Origin: Panacagrimonas perspica
GTDB taxonomy: Bacteria; Pseudomonadota; Gammaproteobacteria; Nevskiales; Nevskiaceae
Length of the DNA: 64,000 bases
Direction: 5' to 3'
Assembly (NCBI RefSeq): GCF_004364935.1
Contig: NZ_SOBT01000009.1
Span: 62,001-126,000 of the forward strand
Part shown: one piece after another, positions 1-7,719 of the stretch
How the letters are laid out: every line of letters starts with the position of its first letter
How positions within the stretch are numbered: the stretch's first letter is position 1
Program-made: the position numbers and the translations under genes
Notes under the pieces: model-generated
Database searches by the model: none
What the model was told of the DNA's origin: nothing
The model's input: only the letters and a program-made list of their open reading frames with translations

Positions 1-1082
1 CAGGCCGCCTTGGCCTGCGTTCCGAGTGTGCGCAGTTCGGGGATCACCTTCTTCGCGAACAGCGTCATGCTGCGCTCGGCGTCCTCGTACGGCATGCCCG
101 CATAGCTGAAGACGCCGGTAAATGCGTCGCCGCCGGTCTTCTGGCAGGTGCTCACGATCTTCTCGTAGCACTGCTCCGGCGTTCCCCAGACGTGCAGGTT
201 GACGAACATCTCGGCCAGGGCGTCCACACCGCCGGCGGTGCTGGCCGCTTCCTGCATCGCCTTGTAGGACTCGTATCCCTTGGTCTTGCCCAGGTGGTCG
301 CCCACCAGTTCGTAGTGCTCGATCACCGACCGCCAATAGCCGCCAATGTATTTGCGCGCCTTCTCTTCCGCACGATCCGCGTTGTCGTCGCAGAAGGTCC
401 ATGCCGTGATCCATGGGGCGGGCGCAGGGGCCTTCTGATACTCGCGAAAGGCTGCGGAATACGCTGCGATTTCGGCGGCGTGCTCTTCCCAAGGCTTCAT
501 CGGGATCACCAGCAGTCCGACGCCCAGGCGCGCCATGATCGGCTGCGACTCCGGCGACATCGCGGCCGCGTAGCTGCGGCCGTGGAAGCCCTTCATCGGA
601 CGAGGACGGATCTCGCGCCTCACCTGCTTGATGTACTTGCCGTCGTATTCGCACCAGCCGCGCTCGAGACCTTCGAGCACCATCTCGGCCGACTCGATGA
701 AACGCGGACGGCTTTCGTTCTGGTCGACGCCGAAGCCTTCGAACTCGACGCGGCCCAGGCCGCGACCGATGCCCAGGATCACGCGGCCGTTGCTCTGGTG
801 CTCGAGCATCGAGACTTTCTCGGCGACCCGCATCGGATCGTTCCACGGCAGCACGACCACCATCGTGCCGAGCTGCACCTTGCGCGTGCGGCCCGCGAAG
901 TACGCGAGATGCTGGAACACGTCCGGGCACATCGTGTAATCGGTGAAGTGATGCTCGACGCCCCACAGGGAGTCGAAACCCAATGGCTCGATCAGATCGC
1001 CCAGGCGCAGTTCATTGCGATAGATCTCGGCGTCGTCCGTGCGGCCAACGGCCTGGAAGATGGGGCAAGCTCCGACGTGCAT
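1..1082 (-). CDS. LLM-class flavin-dependent oxidoreductase (partial, 3' end off window)
   Basis: Luciferase-like monooxygenase fold enzyme that would use reduced flavin for an oxygenation or reduction; the substrate cannot be told. About 360 codons are present, close to full length for the family, and the reading frame runs off the left edge. The start ATG at 1082 opens MHVGACPIFQ. Typical family signatures follow: GVEHHF at residues 41-46, the strand-turn LGTMVVVLPWNDP (71-83) and LGIGRGLGRVEFEG just after residue 100. The C-terminal part reads GGDAFTGVFSYAGMP, as in bacterial-luciferase-like proteins. It is the last gene of a minus-strand cluster of redox enzymes, separated by 185 bases from the hydrolase upstream, so it may have its own promoter. 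Family assignment is firm; the reaction is unknown. Confidence 0.9.
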   Translation of the reverse strand, partial: MHVGACPIFQAVGRTDDAEIYRNELRLGDLIEPLGFDSLWGVEHHFTDYTMCPDVFQHLAYFAGRTRKVQLGTMVVVLPWNDPMRVAEKVSMLEHQSNGRVILGIGRGLGRVEFEGFGVDQNESRPRFIESAEMVLEGLERGWCEYDGKYIKQVRREIRPRPMKGFHGRSYAAAMSPESQPIMARLGVGLLVIPMKPWEEHAAEIAAYSAAFREYQKAPAPAPWITAWTFCDDNADRAEEKARKYIGGYWRSVIEHYELVGDHLGKTKGYESYKAMQEAASTAGGVDALAEMFVNLHVWGTPEQCYEKIVSTCQKTGGDAFTGVFSYAGMPYEDAERSMTLFAKKVIPELRTLGTQAKAA

Positions 1083-1267
1083 GCGCGGTCTCCGTCCGTT
1101 GCGCGGTCTCAGGGGCCGTGCTCGAGGCCAGCCCTCCGGAAGTCGACGGAGTTTGCGCCCGTCATCAGGACCGAGGAACTAGGGGGCTCCCTCACCCCCG
1201 AGGGTAGGACGCAGGCACCCTCGATCGGGACGTCGTCGAGCCGCCGTCGGGATGAACTTCCGCCCGG

Positions 1268-1969
1268 TCATCCGGGCAGGTTCGTCGCCAGGAAAGCCAG
1301 GGTGCGCCCACGTGCGAGCGCGGCCGCCGTCTGGTTGTAGTTCGAGCGCGACCAGCAGTTGAAGCCGTGCTCGACGCCCTCGTAGACCTCGATCATCACG
1401 TTGTCGCGACCCGCGAACGCGTCGCGCACCGACTGGACGGAGGGCAGCGGAATGAAGCTGTCGTTCTCCGCGAAGTGCAGCAGGATCGGCGCGCGGATCT
1501 TCGGAACCTCGGACAGCACCGTCGGGATGCCGCCGCCGTAGTAGCACACCGCAGCGTCGACATCCGTTTCCGCGGCCAAGTGATACGACAGGCGTCCGCC
1601 CATGCAGTAGCCCATCGATGCAACAGGGCCTGTGCACTCGGGCAGTCCGCGCAGCAGCTTCAACGCGTCAGCGAGGTCCTGCGTGCACTGCGTGAATTTC
1701 GCGCGCCGGACCAGATCCAATCCCTTCGCGAAGCCGTCCTTGTCGTAGCCGAGCTGGATGCCCGGCTCCTCGCGCCAGAACACGTCGGGCGCCAGCACGG
1801 TGTAGCCATCCATCGCGTATTGATCGGCCACGCCCCGGATGTGTTCGTTGACGCCGAATATTTCCTGGATCAGCAGGATGCCCGGCCCGCGTCCTGTCGG
1901 CGGCAAGGAGAGATAAGCCTTGAACGTTCCGCCGTCGCCTGCCTTCACGTCGATCCACTTCGAATTCAT
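1268..1969 (-). CDS. Dienelactone hydrolase family protein
   Basis: Alpha/beta hydrolase of the dienelactone hydrolase (carboxymethylenebutenolidase) family, 233 residues, the usual size, with no signal peptide and so cytoplasmic. The Cys-Asp-His triad typical of the family is visible: the nucleophile elbow GYCMGG, the acid in HFAENDSF and the histidine in EGVEHGFN. The N-terminal LIQEIFGVNEHIR block is also diagnostic. I start it at 1969 (MNSKWIDVKAG) because a GAGGAG Shine-Dalgarno lies just upstream; an in-frame GTG at 1987 would put that site inside the gene. It follows the FMN oxidase gene by 33 bases and is probably co-transcribed. In a cluster with a Baeyer-Villiger-type monooxygenase it could open a lactone or ester product, which is inference. 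Confidence 0.92.
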   Translation of the reverse strand: MNSKWIDVKAGDGGTFKAYLSLPPTGRGPGILLIQEIFGVNEHIRGVADQYAMDGYTVLAPDVFWREEPGIQLGYDKDGFAKGLDLVRRAKFTQCTQDLADALKLLRGLPECTGPVASMGYCMGGRLSYHLAAETDVDAAVCYYGGGIPTVLSEVPKIRAPILLHFAENDSFIPLPSVQSVRDAFAGRDNVMIEVYEGVEHGFNCWSRSNYNQTAAALARGRTLAFLATNLPG

Positions 1970-2002
1970 GTTCCCGCTCCTCGTCACGTTTCAATCGCAG
2001 AT

Positions 2003-3154
2003 TCAGGATGGCAGACGCGCGACCTTCGACGGTACGACGTCGGCGATGCGTGTGCAGCCGAGCAATGCCATGTCGCGCAGCAACTCGTCGCGCAGCAATT
2101 CCAGCGCCCGTTCGACACCGGCCTGTCCGCCCGCCGCCAGGCCGTACAGATAGGCACGTCCCACCGAGCACGCATCGGCGCCCAGTGCCAGCGCCTTCAG
2201 GATGTGCGTGCCGCGGCGCACGCCGCCGTCGACGATCAATTGCAGATCGCGCCCCACCGCGTCGCGGATCGGCTGCAGGCATTCGATCGGCGCGGCGCTG
2301 CCGTCGAGCTGGCGTCCACCGTGATTCGAGATCATCAGCGCCGTGGCGCCGGCGTCGCGTGCGAGACGCGCGTCTTCGGGTGTCGATACACCCTTGATGA
2401 CGAGCGGCCCGTCCCACCACTGCCGCAGCCACTCCACGTCCTTCCAGCCCAGTGAGCGATCGAACTGCTGGTTGATGTAGTCGATCAGGCCGATGCCCTT
2501 GCCCAGTGCGTTCACGCGATGCGTGACGTTGGCGATGCTGAAATCCGGATCGCGCAGGAAGTGCCAGGCCCAGGCCGGCGACGCGGCGAAACTGGCGAGG
2601 CTCTTCAAGGTCAGGCGCGGCGGCATCACCATGCCGGTTCGACGATCGCGCTCGCGATTGCCGGCCAGCGGCGTATCCACCGTCAGGCACAGCGCGTCGT
2701 ACTTGGAGGCCTTGCAGCGCTCGACGAATTCCTTCGTCAGAGCCCGATCCTTGAAGATGTAGATCTGGAACATCTTCGGGCCGCTCGTGGCGGCCGCCAC
2801 GTCCTCGATGCGCGTCGTGCCCATCGCGGACAAGGCGTACAAGGTGCCGAACTTCGCCGCCGCGCGCGCCGCGCCCAATTCGCGCTCGTGATGGAACAGC
2901 TTGGACATGCCGGTCGGCGACAGGAAGAACGGCAGGTCGAGCGCGCAACCCAGCACCGAGGTGCGCAGATCGATGTTCGCCACGTCCGCGAGCACCGCCG
3001 GCCGCAACACGTAGTCGTCGAAGGCCTCGGTATTGCGGCGCAGGGTCCACTCGTCGTCGGAGCCTCCGTCGATGTAATGGAACAGCGGCGCAGGAAGACG
3101 GCGCTTGGCGGCGCTGCGCAGGTCGCGTACGTTGAAGCAACGTTGCAGGGACAT
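2003..3154 (-). CDS. FMN-dependent alpha-hydroxy-acid oxidase/dehydrogenase (LldD-like)
   Basis: TIM-barrel flavoprotein of the lactate/glycolate/mandelate oxidase family, 383 residues. It would oxidise a 2-hydroxy acid to the 2-oxo acid. Conserved features are the N-terminal FHYIDGGSDDEWTLRRN, the FMN-binding LSPTGMSKLFHHE, QIYIFKD, LTVDTPLAGNRERD, the catalytic histidine and arginine in SNHGGRQLDG, and the phosphate-binding VDGGVRRGTHILKAL near the end. Start ATG at 3154 gives the standard N-terminus (MSLQRCFNVRDLRSAAK); an in-frame extension upstream would translate a repeat element and is unlikely. No clear Shine-Dalgarno is seen. A BIME lies 58 bases upstream. The substrate is not determinable from sequence; L-lactate, mandelate or a longer-chain hydroxy acid are all possible. 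Confidence 0.92.
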   Translation of the reverse strand: MSLQRCFNVRDLRSAAKRRLPAPLFHYIDGGSDDEWTLRRNTEAFDDYVLRPAVLADVANIDLRTSVLGCALDLPFFLSPTGMSKLFHHERELGAARAAAKFGTLYALSAMGTTRIEDVAAATSGPKMFQIYIFKDRALTKEFVERCKASKYDALCLTVDTPLAGNRERDRRTGMVMPPRLTLKSLASFAASPAWAWHFLRDPDFSIANVTHRVNALGKGIGLIDYINQQFDRSLGWKDVEWLRQWWDGPLVIKGVSTPEDARLARDAGATALMISNHGGRQLDGSAAPIECLQPIRDAVGRDLQLIVDGGVRRGTHILKALALGADACSVGRAYLYGLAAGGQAGVERALELLRDELLRDMALLGCTRIADVVPSKVARLPS

Positions 3155-3212
3155 CGGATCGGTTCGCGAAGAGGGCCGGGTGCCGATCAAGCGTACCGCG
3201 GTACGCGTCCCC

Positions 3213-3281
3213 CGTAGCCCGGACGAAGTCCGGGATGCCTCCACCTACAAGGTGACAACCCCGGACTTCGTCCGGGCTACG
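3213..3281. repeat. BIME copy 1 (two inverted REP elements)
   Basis: Left REP 3213-3234 and right REP 3260-3281 are inverted copies. Each is a GTAG tetranucleotide plus a small hairpin, CCCGGAC-GAA-GTCCGGG. The 5' GTAG plus stem-loop is the hallmark of REP sequences mobilised by RAYT (TnpA-REP) transposases. It lies 2 bases beyond the stop of the SDR gene and before the start of the FMN oxidase gene, inside a same-strand gene run. Confidence 0.9.
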
Positions 3282-3283
3282 GG

Positions 3284-4117
3284 TCAGTCCTTGTCGCCCG
3301 ATTCGCGATTGGCGCGTGCCTGCAGCCGCCGGCCGATGTAGTTGAAGGCCCGTCCGGTGAGTTCCGTCGTCGTAGCCGGCATCACCATGCTGGCAGCACC
3401 CCAGACATCGCCGAACGCAGGGCCGATGCGCGGACTGCGCTTCTCGACGGCCTGCACGATCCAGCCACCGGCCTGCTGCACCTTCATCTGCGGCACGTAG
3501 CGGTAGATCTCGGTCGGCGCCGTCATCGCCGTCTTCACCAGCGGATAGCTGATCACCGTCACCGCCACGCCCTTCCCGACCATCTCCATGGCCAGGCAGC
3601 GCGAGAAACCTTCGAGCGCCGACTTGCTCGCCACGTAGGCCGCGAAACGCGGCGTCGCGAACTGCACCGACAGGCTGGAGACGTTGACGATATGCCCGCG
3701 ACGGCGCGCCAGCATTCCCGGAAGGAATTTCTGCGTCAGCCGAATCGCCGCAAAGTAGTTGAGCTGCATCACCCGCTGATAGTCGTGAAAGCGGTCGAAC
3801 GAATCCTTCACGGCGCGCCGGATCGAGCGGCCGGCGTTGTTCACCAGCACATCCACTTCCGGATGATCGGACAGGATCATCGCGGCGCAGGCATCGACCT
3901 CGCCGTCCACCGACAGGTCCGCCGCGTAGCTCCAGGCTTCGCCGCCGACGTCGCGGATCGCGTTGCGCACGCGGTCGAGTTCCTCGGTCCGGCGCGCGAC
4001 GAGGCACACGCGAGCGCCACGGGCCGCCAGTTGCAGCGCCGCCGATTCGCCGATGCCGCTCGAGGCGCCGGTGACGACGATGGTTCTGCCCGCGATGTTC
4101 TGCTGCTTGTTGCTCAT
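3284..4117 (-). CDS. SDR family NAD(P)-dependent oxidoreductase
   Basis: Classical short-chain dehydrogenase, 277 residues, slightly longer than the 250 typical. The cofactor-binding glycine motif VTGASSGIG is near residue 17, followed by NNAG, the catalytic serine region VNVSSLSVQ and the active-site YVASK. The arginine-containing LVARRTEEL after the second strand suggests NADP preference, by family rule. The start at 4117 (MSNKQQ) has GAGAGG eight bases upstream; an in-frame GTG at 4138 is less likely. It sits 31 bases after the monooxygenase gene, so the two are surely one transcript. It may oxidise or reduce the alcohol/ketone handled by the neighbouring Baeyer-Villiger-type enzyme. Substrate unknown. 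Confidence 0.92.
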   Translation of the reverse strand: MSNKQQNIAGRTIVVTGASSGIGESAALQLAARGARVCLVARRTEELDRVRNAIRDVGGEAWSYAADLSVDGEVDACAAMILSDHPEVDVLVNNAGRSIRRAVKDSFDRFHDYQRVMQLNYFAAIRLTQKFLPGMLARRRGHIVNVSSLSVQFATPRFAAYVASKSALEGFSRCLAMEMVGKGVAVTVISYPLVKTAMTAPTEIYRYVPQMKVQQAGGWIVQAVEKRSPRIGPAFGDVWGAASMVMPATTTELTGRAFNYIGRRLQARANRESGDKD

Positions 4118-4148
4118 CGTTCGCCTCTCGCGGGTCACGCCCGCATCG

Positions 4149-5690
4149 CTATGCAGCCCGCATGGTCCGGTAGTCGTTGGCTTCGAAACGCGCCATCTGG
4201 GCCCGGTACTGCGTGGCCAGGCCCGGGTACATGGTCGAGTTGAAGCCGTCCTCGGTCAGATACCAGCTCCTGCAGCCCGAGTTCCAGTTCGTGCGCAGCA
4301 GCCGCTTCTGGATTCCAGCGTTATAGGCCTTTTGCACCTCGGCGCGCACGTCCAGCACCTTGAGGTTCTCGTCGAGCAGCTTCTTGACGCCCTGCACGAT
4401 GTAGTCGATCTGCGCTTCCATGTAGACCAGCGCCGAATTGTGGCCGGGGCCGGAGTTCGGGCCGAAGGTCAGGAACACGTTCGGGTAGCCGGACACGCTG
4501 ACGCTCTTGTAGGCCTGTGCGCCGCGCGACCACTCCGCGTCGAGCTTGCGGCCGCCCAAGCCGGTCACCGGAAACGGCGCGCCGGACTTGGAAACGTCGA
4601 AGCCGGTGGCGAAGACGATGCAGTCGAACTGATGCTCGATGCCCTCGACGGTGCGGATGCCCTTGGGCGCGAGATTCGCGATCGGCCAGGTGACGAGCTG
4701 GCAGTTCGGCGCCTGCAGCGCGGCGTACCAGTCGTTCGAGATCAGGATGCGCTTGCAGCCCAGGCGGAATTCCGGCGTGAGCTGCCGACGCATCCAGGGA
4801 TCGGGCACCTGCGAGCGCAGGTAGAGCTTCGCGAGACGTTCGAACAGGCGCGTCACCGGCGTCGTCCACACCACGCCGACGGCCATCGACTCGTGCACCC
4901 AGTACAGCAACTCCCGAAACGCGGTCTGCGCGCGCGGAATGCGCCCGAACAGTTTCTTGCTCCATTCCGGCGACGCGTAGTCGGGCCGCGGCATGACCCA
5001 GGCCGGCGTGCGCTGAAAAACCTTCACGTGCGCCGCCTGTTTCACCAGCTCGGGCACGATCTGGATGGCGCTGGCACCGGTTCCGACGACGGCCACGCGC
5101 TTGCCGGTGAAGTCGTACGAATGATCCCAGCGCGCGCTGTGGATCTTGTGGCCCTCGTAGGTCTCCAGGCCGGAGATCTTCGGCCAGCTCGAATTCGACA
5201 ACGGGCCCTGCGCCATCACGACGCTGCGCGCGCGGTGCGTCTGACCGTTGTCGGTGCGCACGCTCCACCGCCCCGAAGCCTCGTCGAAGTCCATCGAGAC
5301 GACGTTCTGCCCGAAGCGCACCAGCGGCGCGAGGTCGAAGCGCTGCACGAGCTGATGCACGTAACCGAGGATTTCGCGGCTGCCGGAGAATCCGCGCGAC
5401 CACTCGGGATTCTGGGCGAAGGAATAGGAATACAGATTCGACGGGATGTCGCAGGCGGCGCCAGGATACTGGTTGTCGCGCCAGGTTCCGCCCACTTCGC
5501 TACCGCGCTCGAGGATCGCGATGTTCTTCACGCCCGCCTGCTGCAGGCGGATCGCGGTTCCAAGACCGGCGAAGCCGGCGCCGACGATCAGCACGTCGAC
5601 GGTCGTCATCTCGGCGACCGGTTCCGGCGTCGCCGGAACGGCGGCCACCTTCTTCTTGCGCTTCAGCGTGGGGATTCGAAAGTCGTTCAT
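4149..5690 (-). CDS. FAD-dependent monooxygenase, Baeyer-Villiger/FMO type
   Basis: Flavin monooxygenase of 513 residues using FAD and NADPH to insert oxygen, probably into a ketone. The FAD-binding motif VLIVGAGFAGLGTAIRL starts near residue 34. The NADPH-binding VAVVGTGASAIQI follows the segment YEGHKIHSARWDHSYDF, which matches the Baeyer-Villiger fingerprint FxGxxxHxxxW with Y in place of F. GGTWRDNQYPGAACDIPS is also typical. A lysine-rich stretch (KRKKK) precedes the flavin domain. Start at 5690 has a GAGG about eight bases upstream. BIME copy 2 lies 15 bases upstream, between this gene and the di-iron protein gene. Similar enzymes act on cyclic ketones, steroids or fatty ketones; which one applies here is unknown. 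Confidence 0.93.
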   Translation of the reverse strand: MNDFRIPTLKRKKKVAAVPATPEPVAEMTTVDVLIVGAGFAGLGTAIRLQQAGVKNIAILERGSEVGGTWRDNQYPGAACDIPSNLYSYSFAQNPEWSRGFSGSREILGYVHQLVQRFDLAPLVRFGQNVVSMDFDEASGRWSVRTDNGQTHRARSVVMAQGPLSNSSWPKISGLETYEGHKIHSARWDHSYDFTGKRVAVVGTGASAIQIVPELVKQAAHVKVFQRTPAWVMPRPDYASPEWSKKLFGRIPRAQTAFRELLYWVHESMAVGVVWTTPVTRLFERLAKLYLRSQVPDPWMRRQLTPEFRLGCKRILISNDWYAALQAPNCQLVTWPIANLAPKGIRTVEGIEHQFDCIVFATGFDVSKSGAPFPVTGLGGRKLDAEWSRGAQAYKSVSVSGYPNVFLTFGPNSGPGHNSALVYMEAQIDYIVQGVKKLLDENLKVLDVRAEVQKAYNAGIQKRLLRTNWNSGCRSWYLTEDGFNSTMYPGLATQYRAQMARFEANDYRTMRAA

Positions 5691-5705
5691 GAGAACCTCG
5701 TCAGC

Positions 5706-5773
5706 CGTAGCCCGGACGAAGTCCGGGGTTGTCGCTCGGGGAAAGGGGAATCCCGGACTTCGTCCGGGCTACG
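5706..5773. repeat. BIME copy 2 (two inverted REP elements)
   Basis: Left REP 5706-5728 and right REP 5752-5773 have the same GTAG-plus-hairpin sequence as the other copies. It starts 6 bases beyond the stop of the di-iron protein gene and ends 15 bases before the monooxygenase start, so it must be part of the message if the cluster is one operon. There it could stabilise the upstream message or reduce downstream expression. Confidence 0.9.
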
Positions 5774-5779
5774 ACGGCC

Positions 5780-6709
5780 TCAGGCCGCCGGTTTCCAGGT
5801 CAATTGCTTGACCCACGTCGGCACCGCCGGCAACGCGCTCGCCGGAATCCGCGCCGTGAGCTTGACCAGCGCATCCACCGGCACGTGATAAGCCCAGTTG
5901 GCGCGGTCGATCACCCAGCGCCCCTGTCGGGAAATGAGCTGGAACCACGGGTTGCGGCGCCCGCCCGGCGTGCCACCGACACGCTCGTACTTGCGGATCG
6001 CCTCGTAGAGCTTCTCTTCCTTGAGCCCCAGCTTCACCAGGTTGTCGCGCATCTTGTTGAGCAGCGGCAGGTAGGACGCGATGCCGATCATCAGGCGCGG
6101 ATCGAGCAACTTCGCGACGAACTCCAGCCCCTGCCGATACAACGGCCCGTGCCCGAGCATCTCCAGCACGTGGAAGTCCACGCCCAGGTGGCGCGCCTCA
6201 TCCGCGTTGATCTTCTCGAACGCCGCGTGGCAGACCGGATCATCGACCGTGTCGAGCAGGAACTTGCACAGCGCGCCGTCGAGCGTGATCTCCAGCATCG
6301 GGATCACCGAGCCGAGCACCGACAGCGGCATCTGGTCGGAATACGTGTCGAGCCACTCGACGACCAGCCGGATGTTGATGTTGGGCTCAGGCAGCGTGTC
6401 GGCGTCGTCGAGCATGCCCCAGCGCTTCATCAGCGCCATCTCGGCGTTGGCGTGCTTCTGCTCTTCGGCGTGGAAGTAGCGGTAGATCTCGCGCAGTTCC
6501 TCGGTCGGCGCCTTCTTGGCCATCGCGGCGAAACCGCGTGCGCCGACATGCTCGATCCACATCAGATCGGCCATGAAGGCCTTGAGCTTGGGATACAGCT
6601 CGGCGTTCTCGGTGACCAGCTCGCGCCCGGGCGCATCCCAGTCGATGTCCGCGAGTGCCCACTGGCTGTCCTTGATCTTGGCCAGCATCTTCGTCAGGTC
6701 GAGTTGCAT
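5780..6709 (-). CDS. Ferritin-like di-iron protein
   Basis: Predicted four-helix di-iron carboxylate protein of 309 residues; I do not recognise a named family member. The metal ligands can be read directly: Glu53 in WIEHVGAR, the first ExxH at Glu83/His86 (EEQKH), Glu140 in PMLEITLDG and the second ExxH at Glu171/His174 (DEARH). This E, ExxH, E, ExxH order is the classic ferritin/ribonucleotide-reductase-like arrangement used for O2 activation. No signal peptide is seen. The C-terminal third has hydrophobic segments that could be membrane-associated. It lies between an SDR and the FAD monooxygenase. It may be an oxygenase, desaturase or hydroxylase component of this cluster; the reaction is not inferable. 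Confidence 0.85.
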   Translation of the reverse strand: MQLDLTKMLAKIKDSQWALADIDWDAPGRELVTENAELYPKLKAFMADLMWIEHVGARGFAAMAKKAPTEELREIYRYFHAEEQKHANAEMALMKRWGMLDDADTLPEPNINIRLVVEWLDTYSDQMPLSVLGSVIPMLEITLDGALCKFLLDTVDDPVCHAAFEKINADEARHLGVDFHVLEMLGHGPLYRQGLEFVAKLLDPRLMIGIASYLPLLNKMRDNLVKLGLKEEKLYEAIRKYERVGGTPGGRRNPWFQLISRQGRWVIDRANWAYHVPVDALVKLTARIPASALPAVPTWVKQLTWKPAA

Positions 6710-6732
6710 TGGAGTTCTCCTCGGAAGCGTTC

Positions 6733-6796
6733 AACGCAAAGGTCGCAAAGGAAAGCGCTCGACAGAGGTTCTTTGCGACCTCTGCGCCTCTGCGTT
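6733..6796. repeat. Imperfect inverted repeat in intergenic gap
   Basis: The left arm (AACGCAAAGGTCGCAAAG) and the right arm (CTTTGCGACCTCTGCGCCTC plus TGCGTT) are inverted copies, the right arm carrying one extra CGCAGAGG unit. It fills most of the 95-base gap between two same-strand genes and is unrelated to the BIMEs. It could be a degenerate miniature element or a structured RNA spacer. Confidence 0.65.
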
Positions 6797-6804
6797 TAAT
6801 TGTT

Positions 6805-7632
6805 TTAGCTTTTGGCGGCGAGCAGCCGGTTCAGCACGCCGGCGCCACGCGCGTACAGCGACGGCGCGAGCCGCTTCATGCGCCAGATCGTGCGGGCGTC
6901 GAGCTGCGGCAGGACGTAGAGCTGGTTGCGGTCGAGCGCATCGAGCGTGAGCCTCGCGACGCCCTCGGCTTCGATGCCGGTCCACTTCATGATCTTGTCC
7001 GCGAAGCCGGTGGCGCTGCCGGCGATACGGCCGTCGCGCACGATGTTGGTCTTCACGAATGTCGGGCACAGCGCCGTGATGTGCAGGCCGCTGCCCTGGA
7101 ATTCCGCGGCCATCGTCTCGGTCAGCGCCAGCACGGCGGACTTGCTGACGTTGTACGGACCCATCGTCGGCGCCGCCGCGAAGCTCGCGGTGGAACCCAC
7201 GTTGATGATTCCGCCGCGCCGCTGCGCGCGCAGCCTGGGCGTGAACACGTGGCAGCCGTGGATGACGCCCCAGAGATTGACGCCCAGCACCCACTTCCAG
7301 TCGTCCATCGTGGTGTCGCCCACGCGCGAACCACCGGCGCCGACGCCGGCGTTGTTGATCACGACGTCGATCGGGGACTCGAGCCAGCGCTCGGCCTCGA
7401 TAGCCAGCGCCTCGACCTGCGCGAGATCGGAGACGTCGGTCTGCACGGCCGTTGCCGCTCCGCCGTCGGCCTCGATCAGCGCGACGGTCTCCCGCGCCGA
7501 GGCGAGGTTGATGTCCGAGCACACGACGCGTCCGCCGCGGCGCGCGAGTTCCAGGGCGAAGGCGCGGCCGATGCCGCTGCCGGCACCCGTGACGACGGCC
7601 CCGGCATTCGAGGTGAGTTTCTGCTTGGCCAC
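6805..7632 (-). CDS. SDR family NAD(P)-dependent oxidoreductase
   Basis: Second short-chain dehydrogenase of the cluster, 275 residues. It has the cofactor motif VTGAGSGIGRA, an acidic residue after the second strand (VVCSDINLAS) suggesting NAD preference, NNAGVGAGG, the catalytic serine in INVGSTASF and YNVSK. I start it at the GTG at 7632 because AAAGGAG lies five bases upstream; the longer in-frame reading begins with no such signal. The last about 50 residues (RTIWRMKRLAPSLYARGAG) form a basic tail often seen in SDRs tied to lipid metabolism. It follows the PF10118 gene with an intrinsic-terminator-like hairpin between them, so its transcription may depend partly on readthrough. Confidence 0.92.
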   Translation of the reverse strand: MAKQKLTSNAGAVVTGAGSGIGRAFALELARRGGRVVCSDINLASARETVALIEADGGAATAVQTDVSDLAQVEALAIEAERWLESPIDVVINNAGVGAGGSRVGDTTMDDWKWVLGVNLWGVIHGCHVFTPRLRAQRRGGIINVGSTASFAAAPTMGPYNVSKSAVLALTETMAAEFQGSGLHITALCPTFVKTNIVRDGRIAGSATGFADKIMKWTGIEAEGVARLTLDALDRNQLYVLPQLDARTIWRMKRLAPSLYARGAGVLNRLLAAKS

Positions 7633-7655
7633 GACGTCTCCTTTCGTTGACCCGA

Positions 7656-7694
7656 TGGAAGAACGCCCCGCGCCGGCCATGCGGCGCGGGGCGT
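7656..7694 (-). terminator. GC-rich hairpin with short T tract between PF10118 gene and SDR
   Basis: A perfect 13-bp stem (7663-7675 with 7682-7694) closes a 6-base loop. On the minus strand it is followed by TTCTTCC. It lies 25 bases after the PF10118 stop and 30 bases before the next start, so it would act as a terminator or attenuator within the cluster. Confidence 0.6.
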
Positions 7695-7719
7695 GTGCAG
7701 GACCTGCGCGGGTCCCGCT

